DNA from: UKL13-2 sp964417885
GTDB taxonomy: Bacteria; Pseudomonadota; Gammaproteobacteria; Burkholderiales; Usitatibacteraceae
Assembly: GCA_964417885.1 (NCBI GenBank)
Contig: CAYQKN010000032.1
Location: forward strand, 1-32,214
Direction: 5' to 3'
Length of the DNA stretch: 32,214 nt
The translations under genes and the position numbers were made by a program. This document shows positions 1-7,314 of this stretch, piece after piece; the first letter of the stretch is position 1; every line of letters starts with the position of its first letter. The notes below the pieces were generated by a model. That model saw only the letters and a program-made list of their open reading frames with translations, was not told where the DNA came from and did no database searches.

Positions 1-441
1 CGCTGGCGCGCCCACGAGGAACGCGGGGTGCGCTCGCTCCAGGCAATGCACGACGCAATGGACGAAACGATTGAATTGCAGCGCAAGACGCTGGCCATTC
101 CACGCCGCCTCGACCCGATGATCAAGGAGCTGTGGCTCGCCCAGCCGCGTTTCCTGCAGCGCTCGAAGGCCAAGGCTTACCGCACACTCGGCATGCCGCG
201 ATTCCGTGCCTGCTATGATTTTTTTGAACTGCGCGCGGAGGCCGGCGACGCCGACCGCGAAATCGCCAAATGGTGGGAAACGTTCCAGTTCGCCGACGAG
301 GAAGTTCGCGAATCGATGCTGCTGCCTGACGACGAGCCGGCGAAAAAGAAGCGCCGCCGCCGCAAGAAAAAAACCGCCGGCAGTGATGCGGCGGGCGGCA
401 GTTCGCCGGGTGCACAGCCGGAATCCGCCGGTCCGGAGTAG
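1..441 (+). CDS. pcnB: Poly(A) polymerase I, C-terminal part (5' end outside window)
   Basis: The frame is open from base 1 and stops at 439-441, so only about 146 C-terminal residues are present. PcnB adds 3' poly(A) tails to RNA and so promotes decay. The visible part has the family's C-terminal helical region: LAIPRRLDPMIKELWLAQPRF, then an RTLGMPRFRACYDFFELRA segment and a WWETFQ motif, as I know from proteobacterial PcnB. The catalytic nucleotidyltransferase head lies upstream and cannot be checked. The protein ends in a very basic tail (KKKRRRRKKK), typical of PcnB and probably RNA-binding. folK starts 5 bases after the stop; pcnB-folK adjacency is common in beta- and gammaproteobacteria and supports the call. 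Confidence 0.9.
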   Translation, partial: RWRAHEERGVRSLQAMHDAMDETIELQRKTLAIPRRLDPMIKELWLAQPRFLQRSKAKAYRTLGMPRFRACYDFFELRAEAGDADREIAKWWETFQFADEEVRESMLLPDDEPAKKKRRRRKKKTAGSDAAGGSSPGAQPESAGPE

Positions 442-446
442 CGGGC

Positions 447-995
447 ATGGCCTTTTCCACTTCCAGCCTGACGGCATTTCGTTCCAGCGTCTTCATCGGG
501 CTCGGCAGCAACCTCGACGACCCGGATTGGCAGATCCAGCAGGCAATGCGCGAGATCGACGAGATTCCGGACACCGGCCTGGTCCGGCTGTCCTCGCATT
601 ACCAGACCGCGCCGGTCGGGCTTGTCGACCAGCCGCCGTTCGTCAATGCCGTGGTCCAGGTCGAGACCATCCTGTCGCCGCATGAATTGCTGCACCATTT
701 GGCGGAAATCGAGCAACGCCACGGCCGCGTACGCGGTGAAAAGAACGGTCCGCGCACACTGGACCTGGATATTTTGCTGTTCAACGACTGGCGGATTGAC
801 GATGCGCAACTGGTGCTGCCGCATCCGCGCATGCATGAGCGCGCGTTTGTCCTCGTCCCGCTGGTCGAAATTGCGCCGGATGCGCAAATTCCCGGCCGCG
901 GTTATGCACGCGAACTGCTGGCCGGCATGGATCGCCGCGGCGTGCACCGGCTGGGCGCGAATTCGCCGCCGGGCATCGGCACCAGGGCACCATGA
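447..995 (+). CDS. folK: 2-amino-4-hydroxy-6-hydroxymethyldihydropteridine pyrophosphokinase
   Basis: A protein of 182 residues that transfers pyrophosphate from ATP to 6-hydroxymethyl-7,8-dihydropterin, one step before dihydropteroate synthase in folate synthesis. Sequence support: the N-terminal FIGLGSNL strand-loop (residues 16-23), the HPPK signature GPRTLDLDIL (101-110) with the metal-binding aspartates, and the PHPRMHERAFVLVPL block (125-139). The length is slightly above the usual 160-170 because of about 14 extra N-terminal residues; Met1 at 447 is the first start after the pcnB stop, but a later start is possible. The stop overlaps the next start by 4 bases (ATGA), implying translational coupling to the deoxynucleoside kinase. 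Confidence 0.95.
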   Translation: MAFSTSSLTAFRSSVFIGLGSNLDDPDWQIQQAMREIDEIPDTGLVRLSSHYQTAPVGLVDQPPFVNAVVQVETILSPHELLHHLAEIEQRHGRVRGEKNGPRTLDLDILLFNDWRIDDAQLVLPHPRMHERAFVLVPLVEIAPDAQIPGRGYARELLAGMDRRGVHRLGANSPPGIGTRAP

Positions 996-1621
996 AGTAT
1001 CGCTACGTGGTGGTGGAAGGCCCGATCGGCAGCGGCAAGTCGACGCTGGCGCGCCTGCTTGCCGAACGCTATGACGCGTCGCTGCTGATGGAGGATCCCG
1101 GCGCCAATCCGTTTTTGCCCATGTTCTACCGCGACATGAAGCGTCATGCGCTGGCGACGCAGATGTTTTTCCTGTTCCAGCGCATCAACCAGCTATCGGC
1201 CATTCGCCAGCCCGACCTGTTCGAGCGCAAGACGATCGCGGACTACATGCTGGCCAAGGACCGCCTGTTCGCGAAACTGACGCTGGATGACAATGAATTT
1301 GCGCTGTACGCACAACTTTACAATCACCTGCATCCGCAGGCGCCGTCCCCGGACCTGGTGATTTACCTGCAAACCTCTGTCGACCACCTGATGGACCGGA
1401 TCCAGCGCCGCGGTCGGCCGATGGAGCGCGCGATCGGCGAAGACTACCTGATGCGGCTTTCGGAGACCTATACGCGCTATTTCTACGATTATTCACAGTC
1501 GCCGCTGTTGATCGTCAACAGCGACCGGTTCAATTTCGCCGATAATCCGGAACACCTGCAAATGCTGCTGACGCGCATCGAATCGCTGCGCGGCATGCGC
1601 GAGTATTTCAACGCCGCCTGA
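992..1621 (+). CDS. Deoxynucleoside kinase (deoxyadenosine/deoxyguanosine kinase family)
   Basis: A protein of 209 residues of the dNK/thymidine-kinase-2-like family, which phosphorylates deoxynucleosides in salvage. It has the P-loop GPIGSGKST (residues 10-18), the acidic ME-D-P-NPFLP-FY segment after strand 2 that contacts the base, the KDRLFA motif, and an arginine-rich LID-like RRGRPMERAIGEDY region near residue 150. Length is normal for the family. It overlaps folK by 4 bases and stops 2 bases before panC, so the three genes should be one transcript. The folK-dgk-panC order is familiar from betaproteobacteria. Substrate preference (dA/dG versus others) cannot be read with certainty. Confidence 0.88.
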   Translation: MKYRYVVVEGPIGSGKSTLARLLAERYDASLLMEDPGANPFLPMFYRDMKRHALATQMFFLFQRINQLSAIRQPDLFERKTIADYMLAKDRLFAKLTLDDNEFALYAQLYNHLHPQAPSPDLVIYLQTSVDHLMDRIQRRGRPMERAIGEDYLMRLSETYTRYFYDYSQSPLLIVNSDRFNFADNPEHLQMLLTRIESLRGMREYFNAA

Positions 1622-1623
1622 AC

Positions 1624-2454
1624 ATGGACATTATTCATACTGTTGCCGAACTGCGTGCCCGCCTGCGACCGGAAGAGTCGGTTGGTTTCGTGCCGACCAT
1701 GGGAAATCTCCACGCCGGCCATATCGAGCTGACGCGCCAGGTGCGCGACCGCGTCAGCTGCGTGGTGCTGTCGATTTTCGTCAATCGCCTGCAGTTCGGG
1801 CCGAACGAGGATTTCGACAAGTATCCGCGCACATTCGCCGACGATTGCGAGCAATGCCGCGCGGCCGGCGTGGACGTGGTGTTCGCCCCGGATGAAGGCG
1901 AGATGTATCCGGTTCCGCAGGAGTATCTGGTTGAGCCGCCCGAGATCCAGCATGTGCTGGATGGGGCGGTGCGGCCCGGTCATTTTCGCGGCGTGGCAAC
2001 GGTGGTGCTGAAGTTGTTCAACATGGTGCAGCCGCATGTCGCATTGTTCGGCAAGAAAGACTACCAGCAGTGTCGGGTGCTGAGCAGCATGGTGCGGCAG
2101 TTCAACCTGCCGGTTGAGATGATCCTGGCCGAGACGGTGAGGGCGCCAGACGGTCTTGCGCTGTCTTCCCGCAACGGCTATCTCAGCGCCACCGAGCGCG
2201 CCGAGGCGCCGCAGTTGTACGCGACCCTGCGCCGAACCAAGGTGGCGTTGCTTGCCGGCGAGGCAGGCATGGCCGCGATCGAGAACCGCGCCATTGGCGA
2301 ACTCAAGTCGCGCGGCTGGGAGCCGGACTACGTCAGCATTCGTCGCCGCGCCGATCTGCTTGCACCGCAACATGGCGACCGTGAATTGGTGGTGCTGGCG
2401 GCAGCGCGTCTGGGACGTACACGTCTCATAGACAATATTGAAGTAACACTTTAG
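1624..2454 (+). CDS. panC: Pantothenate synthetase
   Basis: A protein of 276 residues that condenses pantoate and beta-alanine using ATP, the last step of pantothenate (vitamin B5) synthesis in the cytoplasm. It shows the HIGH-type nucleotide-binding motif in FVPTMGNLHAGH (residues 23-33), the LFGKKDYQQ block, and the DGLALSSRNGYL signature shortly after. Length matches the family (about 280). It follows the kinase after a 2-base spacer. panD, which makes its beta-alanine substrate, lies 191 bp downstream on the same strand, so the two pathway genes are neighbours, though panD appears to have its own expression signals. Confidence 0.97.
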   Translation: MDIIHTVAELRARLRPEESVGFVPTMGNLHAGHIELTRQVRDRVSCVVLSIFVNRLQFGPNEDFDKYPRTFADDCEQCRAAGVDVVFAPDEGEMYPVPQEYLVEPPEIQHVLDGAVRPGHFRGVATVVLKLFNMVQPHVALFGKKDYQQCRVLSSMVRQFNLPVEMILAETVRAPDGLALSSRNGYLSATERAEAPQLYATLRRTKVALLAGEAGMAAIENRAIGELKSRGWEPDYVSIRRRADLLAPQHGDRELVVLAAARLGRTRLIDNIEVTL

Positions 2455-2456
2455 GT

Positions 2457-2471
2457 ATCAGCATTGCTGAT
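2457..2471. other. 15-nt perfect palindrome just after panC stop
   Basis: ATCAGCA-T-TGCTGAT starts 3 bases after the panC stop codon. There is no T-tract, so it is not a classical terminator. It may be a protein site, an RNA processing hairpin, or chance. Confidence 0.3.
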
Positions 2472-2595
2472 GCCGCGCGATATTGCGCCGCACAAAAAGC
2501 GATGCTACGCTGCGTCCTGGATAGAAGCCGCCGTAAACAAGGCAAGACCTCGTTTCCGGCCGGGCCGTTAGAGCATTTCTTCTAGAAACCCGCTT

Positions 2596-2601
2596 TATAC
2601 T
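2596..2601 (+). promoter_or_regulatory. Possible -10 box for panD (TATACT)
   Basis: TATACT at 2596-2601 lies in the 191-bp panC-panD gap. A start site near 2608 would give a leader of about 38 nt. No good -35 hexamer is visible at 16-18 bp upstream, so the call rests on the -10 box and its position only. The rest of the gap (2472-2595) holds no gene that I can see. Confidence 0.35.
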
Positions 2602-2645
2602 TCGCGCCGCTGGCCGCTTTTGGCCGTCTCCCCAAGGAGGGAAAT

Positions 2646-3029
2646 ATGCAACGCATGATGTTGAAGTCCAAGCTGCACCGTGTCACCTGCACCCAGTCGG
2701 AATTGCATTACGAAGGCTCCTGCGCCATCGACCAGAATCTGCTCGATGCCGCCGACATCAAGGAATACCAGCAGATCGACATCTACAACATCAACAACGG
2801 CCAGCGGTTTTCCACCTACGCCATCGCCGCCCAGCGCGGCAGCGGTGTGATCAGCGTCAATGGCGCGGCCGCGCGGCTGGCGGCGCCCGGTGACCTGATG
2901 ATCATCGCCAGCTACGCCGCCTACAATGAAATCGAATTGAACAATTACCAGCCTGACCTGGTGTATGTTGATGCGCAGAATCGCATCAAGGACAAGCGCG
3001 GCAAAATTCCGGTCCAGATGGCCAGCTGA
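2646..3029 (+). CDS. panD: Aspartate 1-decarboxylase precursor
   Basis: A proenzyme of 127 residues that decarboxylates L-aspartate to beta-alanine for pantothenate synthesis. It begins with the conserved KSKLHRVTCTQSELHYEGS block; the self-cleavage site Gly24-Ser25 is intact, with Ser25 becoming the pyruvoyl group. Lys9, Tyr22 and the later NGAAARL segment (around residues 72-78) are conserved family features. Length is standard. The start is fixed by an AAGGAGG ribosome binding site at 2634-2640, 5 bases before ATG. The gene ends at a clear terminator. It supplies the substrate of PanC encoded just upstream. Confidence 0.97.
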   Translation: MQRMMLKSKLHRVTCTQSELHYEGSCAIDQNLLDAADIKEYQQIDIYNINNGQRFSTYAIAAQRGSGVISVNGAAARLAAPGDLMIIASYAAYNEIELNNYQPDLVYVDAQNRIKDKRGKIPVQMAS

Positions 3030-3052
3030 ATTCGAGCCGGCAAGAATTTTGA

Positions 3053-3075
3053 GGGCGCCATTCGGCGCCCTTTTT
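3053..3075 (+). terminator. Rho-independent terminator after panD
   Basis: Stem GGGCGCC (3053-3059) / GGCGCCC (3064-3070), loop ATTC, followed by TTTTT. It starts 23 bases after the panD stop and separates panD from the convergent ABC operon. Confidence 0.85.
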
Positions 3076-3094
3076 CATTCTGATCAGTCCGGGT

Positions 3095-4111
3095 TCAGGC
3101 TGCCCGCAGCGAATCGACGATCTTCATCCGCGCCGCCTTGAAGGCCGGCAGGAATCCGCCGACGAAGCCCATGATGAGTGAGAAGACCAGTGTTTGCACG
3201 ATGATCTTCGGCGTCAGCACAAAGCCGAACGCCAGCTGCGAAAACGACTGGAAATTCAACGTCGAAATGGTGATCACCTGCAGGAANNNNNNNNNNNNNN
3301 NNNNNNNNNNNNNNNNNNNNNNNNNNNNNNNNNNNNNNNNNNNNNNNNNNNNNNNNNNNNNNNNNNNNNNNNNNNNNNNNNNNNNNAACAGCTGCTCGCG
3401 CTTGCCTTCCACCGTCAGCCGAATCTCCGCCGCCACGGCGCTGGTCAGGGCATCGTAGGAATTGGTGTCGGCGAGACGCGCCAGGGTGGAGGAATAGCCG
3501 GTACGTCGAAATGCCTGCATCAGCTGCTCGCAATCGCCCCAGACCTCGGAGTCGAAGGCGCTCTTGCCGCCATCGAAGGTGCCGACCACCAGCCAGTCGC
3601 GCTGGGCGAAACGCAGCGACTGGCCGATCGCCACGCCTTCGAACTCCTCGAAAATATTCCGGCCGACAACGATTTCGGATGAGCCGGGCCGGAACATGCG
3701 ACCCTGCGTAATGCGAACCTGCGGGCGCAGTACCAGGCCCATTGGTGGCAAACCGCGGGTGACAATATTGGAAGCCTTGTCCTGTCCGCGCTTGGTCAAC
3801 GAGGTCAGCACCACCGATTCCTTGGACACCATCGGCTGGCCGTCGGCGTCGCGGGCAATCTGCGGCAGGCTCTCGATCAGCGATGCCTGGTCGCGCGACA
3901 CCCCGCTCTGGATCTCGGTCTCGGCCCCTTTGCGAATGAACATCACATTGTCGTGGCTGCCGGTGCCGACCATGGTCTGCTTGAGGCCGGCGTCCAGCAT
4001 CAGCACGGCGGCGAATACGAACACCACCAGGCCCATGCCGCCGGCGGTCAGCAGCGTGGTGAGTTTGCGTGTCCACAGGTTGCGAAACACATACGAGAAC
4101 GGCACTTTCAT
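3095..4111 (-). CDS. MacB/FtsX-type ABC transporter permease, interrupted by assembly gap
   Basis: An inner-membrane permease of a MacB-like exporter. The first ~241 residues carry one N-terminal membrane helix (about 17-40) and a MacB-type periplasmic core. The last 63 residues carry the final FtsX-domain helix and the family ending LPAFKAARMKIVDSLRAA. Between them lie 100 N (3287-3386), nominally 34 codons. The sister permease just upstream has two membrane helices (its residues about 254-328) in the corresponding place, so the gap hides helices 2 and 3 and is probably longer than 100 bp. The frame agrees on both sides, so there is no sign of a pseudogene. The start overlaps the stop of the sister permease by 4 bases. 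Transported substrate unknown. Confidence 0.88.
   Translation of the reverse strand: MKVPFSYVFRNLWTRKLTTLLTAGGMGLVVFVFAAVLMLDAGLKQTMVGTGSHDNVMFIRKGAETEIQSGVSRDQASLIESLPQIARDADGQPMVSKESVVLTSLTKRGQDKASNIVTRGLPPMGLVLRPQVRITQGRMFRPGSSEIVVGRNIFEEFEGVAIGQSLRFAQRDWLVVGTFDGGKSAFDSEVWGDCEQLMQAFRRTGYSSTLARLADTNSYDALTSAVAAEIRLTVEGKREQLXXXXXXXXXXXXXXXXXXXXXXXXXXXXXXXXXXFLQVITISTLNFQSFSQLAFGFVLTPKIIVQTLVFSLIMGFVGGFLPAFKAARMKIVDSLRAA
3287..3386. other. Assembly gap (100 N)
   Basis: Exactly 100 consecutive N inside the permease gene, the usual placeholder for a scaffold join of unknown size. Confidence 0.98.
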
Positions 4112-5268
4112 CCGACGTGCCTCAGGCCATCGACGATACGGATGCGCGCGCTGCGCCAGCCGGGAATGACCGCCGCCACCAGGCCCACCACCAGGCCGCT
4201 GGCCGCCTGCAGCAGCACCGTGTCGCCGGACACACGGAACGCGGCGAACACCGCGCCGGCCGGCGAACTGGCGAAGCCGGCCGCCATCGGGAACGTCAGC
4301 AGGATGCCGAGGCCCGCCCCGATCAGCGACAGCATCAGTGCTTCGCCATACACCAGTGCCGCGACAAACTGCGGCGAAAAGCCGAGCGCCTTCAGGGTTG
4401 CGTATTCGGCAAGCCGTTCGCGCGCGGTCATTGCCATGGTGTTGGCGACGACCGCCATGATGATGAACACCACCACGAACGAGACGATGCGGATCGCCAC
4501 CACGATCGCCTCGGACTGGGCAACAAAGCCCAGCTGAAATGCCTTCTCGGTCTCGGTGAGTGTCTCGGCGAGCGAATTCCTGAATTCCGCGTCAATCGCG
4601 CGCGCGATATCCGCAATGCGGCCGGGATCGGTTACCTCGATGTTGAAAATGCCAATCTGGTCGGCGCGCCGCGGAAAGCGTTTTTTCAGGTATTCGTTGA
4701 TGTATTCCCACTGGAAATAGAACTGGCGGGTGATGGTGGTCTCATCCTTGCCGTCAAAAATGGCGCGGATGGTAAAGCGCCAGTCACCGGGAAAAATGGT
4801 GCCCCGGATCGGAATCACGTCGCCGACTTTCCATCCGTACTGATCCGCCAGCTTGCGGCCCACCACCGCGCCCTGGCGGTCGCGCTTGAACGCCAGCAGT
4901 TCTTCCGGCTTCATCAGAAACTCGGGATACATCTCGAAGTAGTTCTCGTGATCGACGGCGAACTGCGGAAAGAAATTTTTCGGCTCGATGTAGATGCCGC
5001 CAAACCATTGCGAATGCGCGACCGACTTTACTCCGGGAACGGACTTGATCCGATCGCGGTAGTAGGAAGGCATCGGAAACACCAGCGAGATCGCGTTACG
5101 CGTCACCATGCGTGCAGCGGATGAAGAATTGGCGCCGGCGAACCAGGCGTCGACCACGGTCTGCAGCAGCCCGAAGGCGACGATGGCGATCACCAGACCG
5201 AGGATGGTGAGGCCCGAGCGCAGCTTGGCGCGAAACACGTTCTTGAAAATCAGCTTGAGGTAATACAC
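4108..5268 (-). CDS. MacB/FtsX-type ABC transporter permease
   Basis: A complete permease of 386 residues. Four membrane helices can be placed: about 18-38, 254-278, 302-328 and 350-372, with a large periplasmic MacB-core-like domain between helices 1 and 2. This is the topology of MacB/LolC/FtsX permeases lacking a fused ATPase. The start is GTG at 5266-5268, one base after the ATPase stop; no other start near the ATPase end fits as well. Its stop overlaps the start of the second permease by 4 bases. Two different permeases in one operon suggest a heterodimeric channel driven by the ATPase encoded upstream. Substrate cannot be predicted; lipid, lipoprotein, peptide or drug export are all possible. 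Confidence 0.9.
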   Translation of the reverse strand: MYYLKLIFKNVFRAKLRSGLTILGLVIAIVAFGLLQTVVDAWFAGANSSSAARMVTRNAISLVFPMPSYYRDRIKSVPGVKSVAHSQWFGGIYIEPKNFFPQFAVDHENYFEMYPEFLMKPEELLAFKRDRQGAVVGRKLADQYGWKVGDVIPIRGTIFPGDWRFTIRAIFDGKDETTITRQFYFQWEYINEYLKKRFPRRADQIGIFNIEVTDPGRIADIARAIDAEFRNSLAETLTETEKAFQLGFVAQSEAIVVAIRIVSFVVVFIIMAVVANTMAMTARERLAEYATLKALGFSPQFVAALVYGEALMLSLIGAGLGILLTFPMAAGFASSPAGAVFAAFRVSGDTVLLQAASGLVVGLVAAVIPGWRSARIRIVDGLRHVG

Positions 5269-5269
5269 G

Positions 5270-5962
5270 TCAGGGCACCGCCGCTTCGCCGGTCAGCTCG
5301 CCTTTTTCCAGGTGCACCAGCCTCCGTGCGGCCTCGGCCGCGTGTGCATCGTGGGTCACCATGATGATGGTCTTGCCCATTTCCTGGTTCAGCTGTTTGA
5401 GCATGCCCAGCACGTCGGCAGCCGACTGCTTGTCGAGGTCGCCGGTCGGCTCGTCGCATACCAGGATGGTCGGATCGGTGACGATGGCCCGGGCGATCGC
5501 GACCCGTTGCTGCTGGCCGCCGGATAGCTCATTCGGATAGTGCTCCATGCGGTCCGACAGGCCGACCAGCGCCAGCGTCATCTCGACCCGCTCGCGGCGC
5601 GACGCACGTGACAGGTTGGTCAGCAGCAGCGGCAGTTCGACATTCTCGAATGCGGTCAGCACCGGCATCAGGTTATAGAACTGGAAAATGAAACCGATAT
5701 TCGACGCGCGCCAGTCGGCAAGCGCGCCTTCCGACAACCGGGTGATGTCCTCGCCGTCCACGCGCAGGATGCCCGAGTCGGGCTTGTCGATCCCGGCGAT
5801 CAGGTTGAGCAGTGTCGACTTGCCCGAACCCGACGGCCCCATCAGCGAAATGAAATCGCCGCGCCCGATATCCAGCGTGATGTCGTAGAGCACCGGCACC
5901 ACCTGGTCACCGCGGGTGTAGCTCTTGGCAAGGTGCTTGATTTCAACCAGCGTGTCGGCCAT
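5270..5962 (-). CDS. ABC transporter ATP-binding protein (MacB/LolD type)
   Basis: A cytoplasmic ATPase subunit of 230 residues. All motifs are intact: Walker A GPSGSGKS (42-49), Q-loop Gln94, signature LSGGQ (146-150), Walker B ILVCDE (166-171) and H-loop His204. The FQFYNLMP and LTAFENVELPL blocks are typical of the LolD/MacB subfamily. The start is ATG at 5960-5962, 5 bases after the adaptor stop; the same frame stays open far upstream across the adaptor gene, but the family begins here. It should power the two downstream permeases. The tight spacing on both sides marks one operon. Confidence 0.95.
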   Translation of the reverse strand: MADTLVEIKHLAKSYTRGDQVVPVLYDITLDIGRGDFISLMGPSGSGKSTLLNLIAGIDKPDSGILRVDGEDITRLSEGALADWRASNIGFIFQFYNLMPVLTAFENVELPLLLTNLSRASRRERVEMTLALVGLSDRMEHYPNELSGGQQQRVAIARAIVTDPTILVCDEPTGDLDKQSAADVLGMLKQLNQEMGKTIIMVTHDAHAAEAARRLVHLEKGELTGEAAVP

Positions 5963-5967
5963 GGAGC

Positions 5968-7182
5968 TTACTTCTTGATGATGGCAACGGTGGCGCCATC
6001 CTTGATTTTTTCGGTTGGATTGAGCACCACCTTGTCGCCCGGCTTGACGCCGGAAACCTGCACCAGGTCGCCGATCTTGCTGCCGGTGGTAACGGGCGTC
6101 TGCCGGACCACGTTGTTGTCGATCACGAACATCACGTCCCTGCCGTCGCGCTTGGCAATGGTGGCGGCCTGCGCGGCAATGACCGGCTTGCGTTCCTCGG
6201 GCTTCATTTCCCGGGAAAGAAACGAGACCTTGGCGGACATGTCGGGCAGGACGCGCTTGTCCTTTTCGACAAACTCTACCTTGACCAGCACCGTCGCCTT
6301 GGAGCGGTCGACGGTCGGCACGATGCGGCTTACCCTGCCGAGCAGGCGCAGGTCCGGGAAGGCGTCGAGCTGGATCTCGACCGGCTGGGCAACGCTGATC
6401 TTCGACAGCGAGATTTCCGATACGTCCGCCTCGACTTCCAGCGTCGACATGTCGGCCATGTTGACGACCGCGCCCTTGGAGTCGGCTGCCGACGAGAACG
6501 GCGTGATGATGTCGCCGACGTTGGCGTTCTTGGTCAGGACTACGCCGTCGAACGGGGCCCGGATCAGCGTCTGCTCGACCGCCACATTGGTTGCCCGCAG
6601 GTTGGCCTCGGCGACGCCGATTGCACCATTCAGCGACGCCACCGCGGCCCTGGCCTTGTCGTGCCTTGCCTTGGCGGTGTCGAGCGTTGCTGACGAAATG
6701 AAATTCTTGCTGGCCAGATCCTCGCTTCGCCGCAGATTGGATTCCGCGTCGCGCAATTCCGCCATGCCCTGTTCCATATTGGCCTTGGCGGCACGCAAGC
6801 TGGCCTGGGCCTGGTCCTGGGTGGCACTCACATCGCGATTCTCGATCCGCGCCAGGATATCGCCTGCCTTGACGACGGACCCCTCCTGGACGCCGAGAAA
6901 CTCGAGTCGTCCGGTGGCCTTGGTCGATACCGCCGCCTTGCGCTGCGCGCTGACCCGCCCGGTTGCATTCAATACCGTGATCGACTGTGACGGATAGGCG
7001 CTGGCGACCACGCCGTTTTCCACCTGCTGGGTTCCGCCACCGCCGCGCCATGCCAGCCCTGCGCCGCCGATTGCGACCAGCACGGCGGCACCGATCCACC
7101 ACTTGCGCCGCCCGGTTTTCCGGCCGGAAAAGGCTTTCTGTTCGCGGGAAATGGTCAGTTTTGACAAATCGGGAGTGGCCAC
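5968..7182 (-). CDS. HlyD/MacA-family periplasmic adaptor subunit
   Basis: Membrane fusion protein of an efflux system, linking the inner-membrane permeases to an outer-membrane channel. About 404 residues: a short cytoplasmic N-terminus, one signal-anchor helix (about 28-46) after a basic KTGRRK stretch, a lipoyl half-motif (VQEGSVVKAGDILARIENRD), an alpha-helical hairpin rich in A/K/E/R (about 125-205), the second lipoyl half (RAPFDGVVLTKNANVGD), then beta-barrel and C-terminal domains. The start is chosen as GTG 7180-7182 because AGGA lies 7 bases upstream and a TATAAT box at 7219-7224 would put the transcript start near 7212. A TTG at 7207-7209 (9 residues longer) would be almost leaderless. 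No TolC-type gene is adjacent, so a shared channel is likely. Confidence 0.88.
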   Translation of the reverse strand: MATPDLSKLTISREQKAFSGRKTGRRKWWIGAAVLVAIGGAGLAWRGGGGTQQVENGVVASAYPSQSITVLNATGRVSAQRKAAVSTKATGRLEFLGVQEGSVVKAGDILARIENRDVSATQDQAQASLRAAKANMEQGMAELRDAESNLRRSEDLASKNFISSATLDTAKARHDKARAAVASLNGAIGVAEANLRATNVAVEQTLIRAPFDGVVLTKNANVGDIITPFSSAADSKGAVVNMADMSTLEVEADVSEISLSKISVAQPVEIQLDAFPDLRLLGRVSRIVPTVDRSKATVLVKVEFVEKDKRVLPDMSAKVSFLSREMKPEERKPVIAAQAATIAKRDGRDVMFVIDNNVVRQTPVTTGSKIGDLVQVSGVKPGDKVVLNPTEKIKDGATVAIIKK

Positions 7183-7218
7183 GTTTGATTCCTGGATGGG
7201 GTTCGACAAGTGCGTTGG

Positions 7219-7245
7219 ATTATAGGTGATGGCTTGGCAGCCATC
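7219..7245 (-). promoter_or_regulatory. Promoter -10 box with adjacent dyad, upstream of efflux operon
   Basis: On the minus strand a perfect TATAAT (7224 to 7219) stands 3 bp downstream of the dyad GATGGCT-GCCA-AGCCATC (7245 to 7228, 7-bp perfect arms). No consensus -35 is seen, which would fit an activator- or repressor-controlled promoter. The dyad could instead be an RNA hairpin in the 3' region of the hydrolase gene. The remaining 7246-7314 holds a GC-rich imperfect stem without a T-tract and no gene. Confidence 0.5.
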
Positions 7246-7314
7246 GCCGCCGTTTGCGCCGGGCGGCGGGTTTTCCGGAGCGGGTTGCCGCCGGCCGGCG
7301 TGAATGGTGGTTGC

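Noticed and set aside
5963..7102. Open minus-strand frame upstream of and continuous with the ABC ATPase, giving an apparent 610-residue protein
   Set aside because: The upstream part is the adaptor gene read in a wrong frame. The ATPase family starts at ATG 5960-5962, and the adaptor in the other frame has full domain logic.
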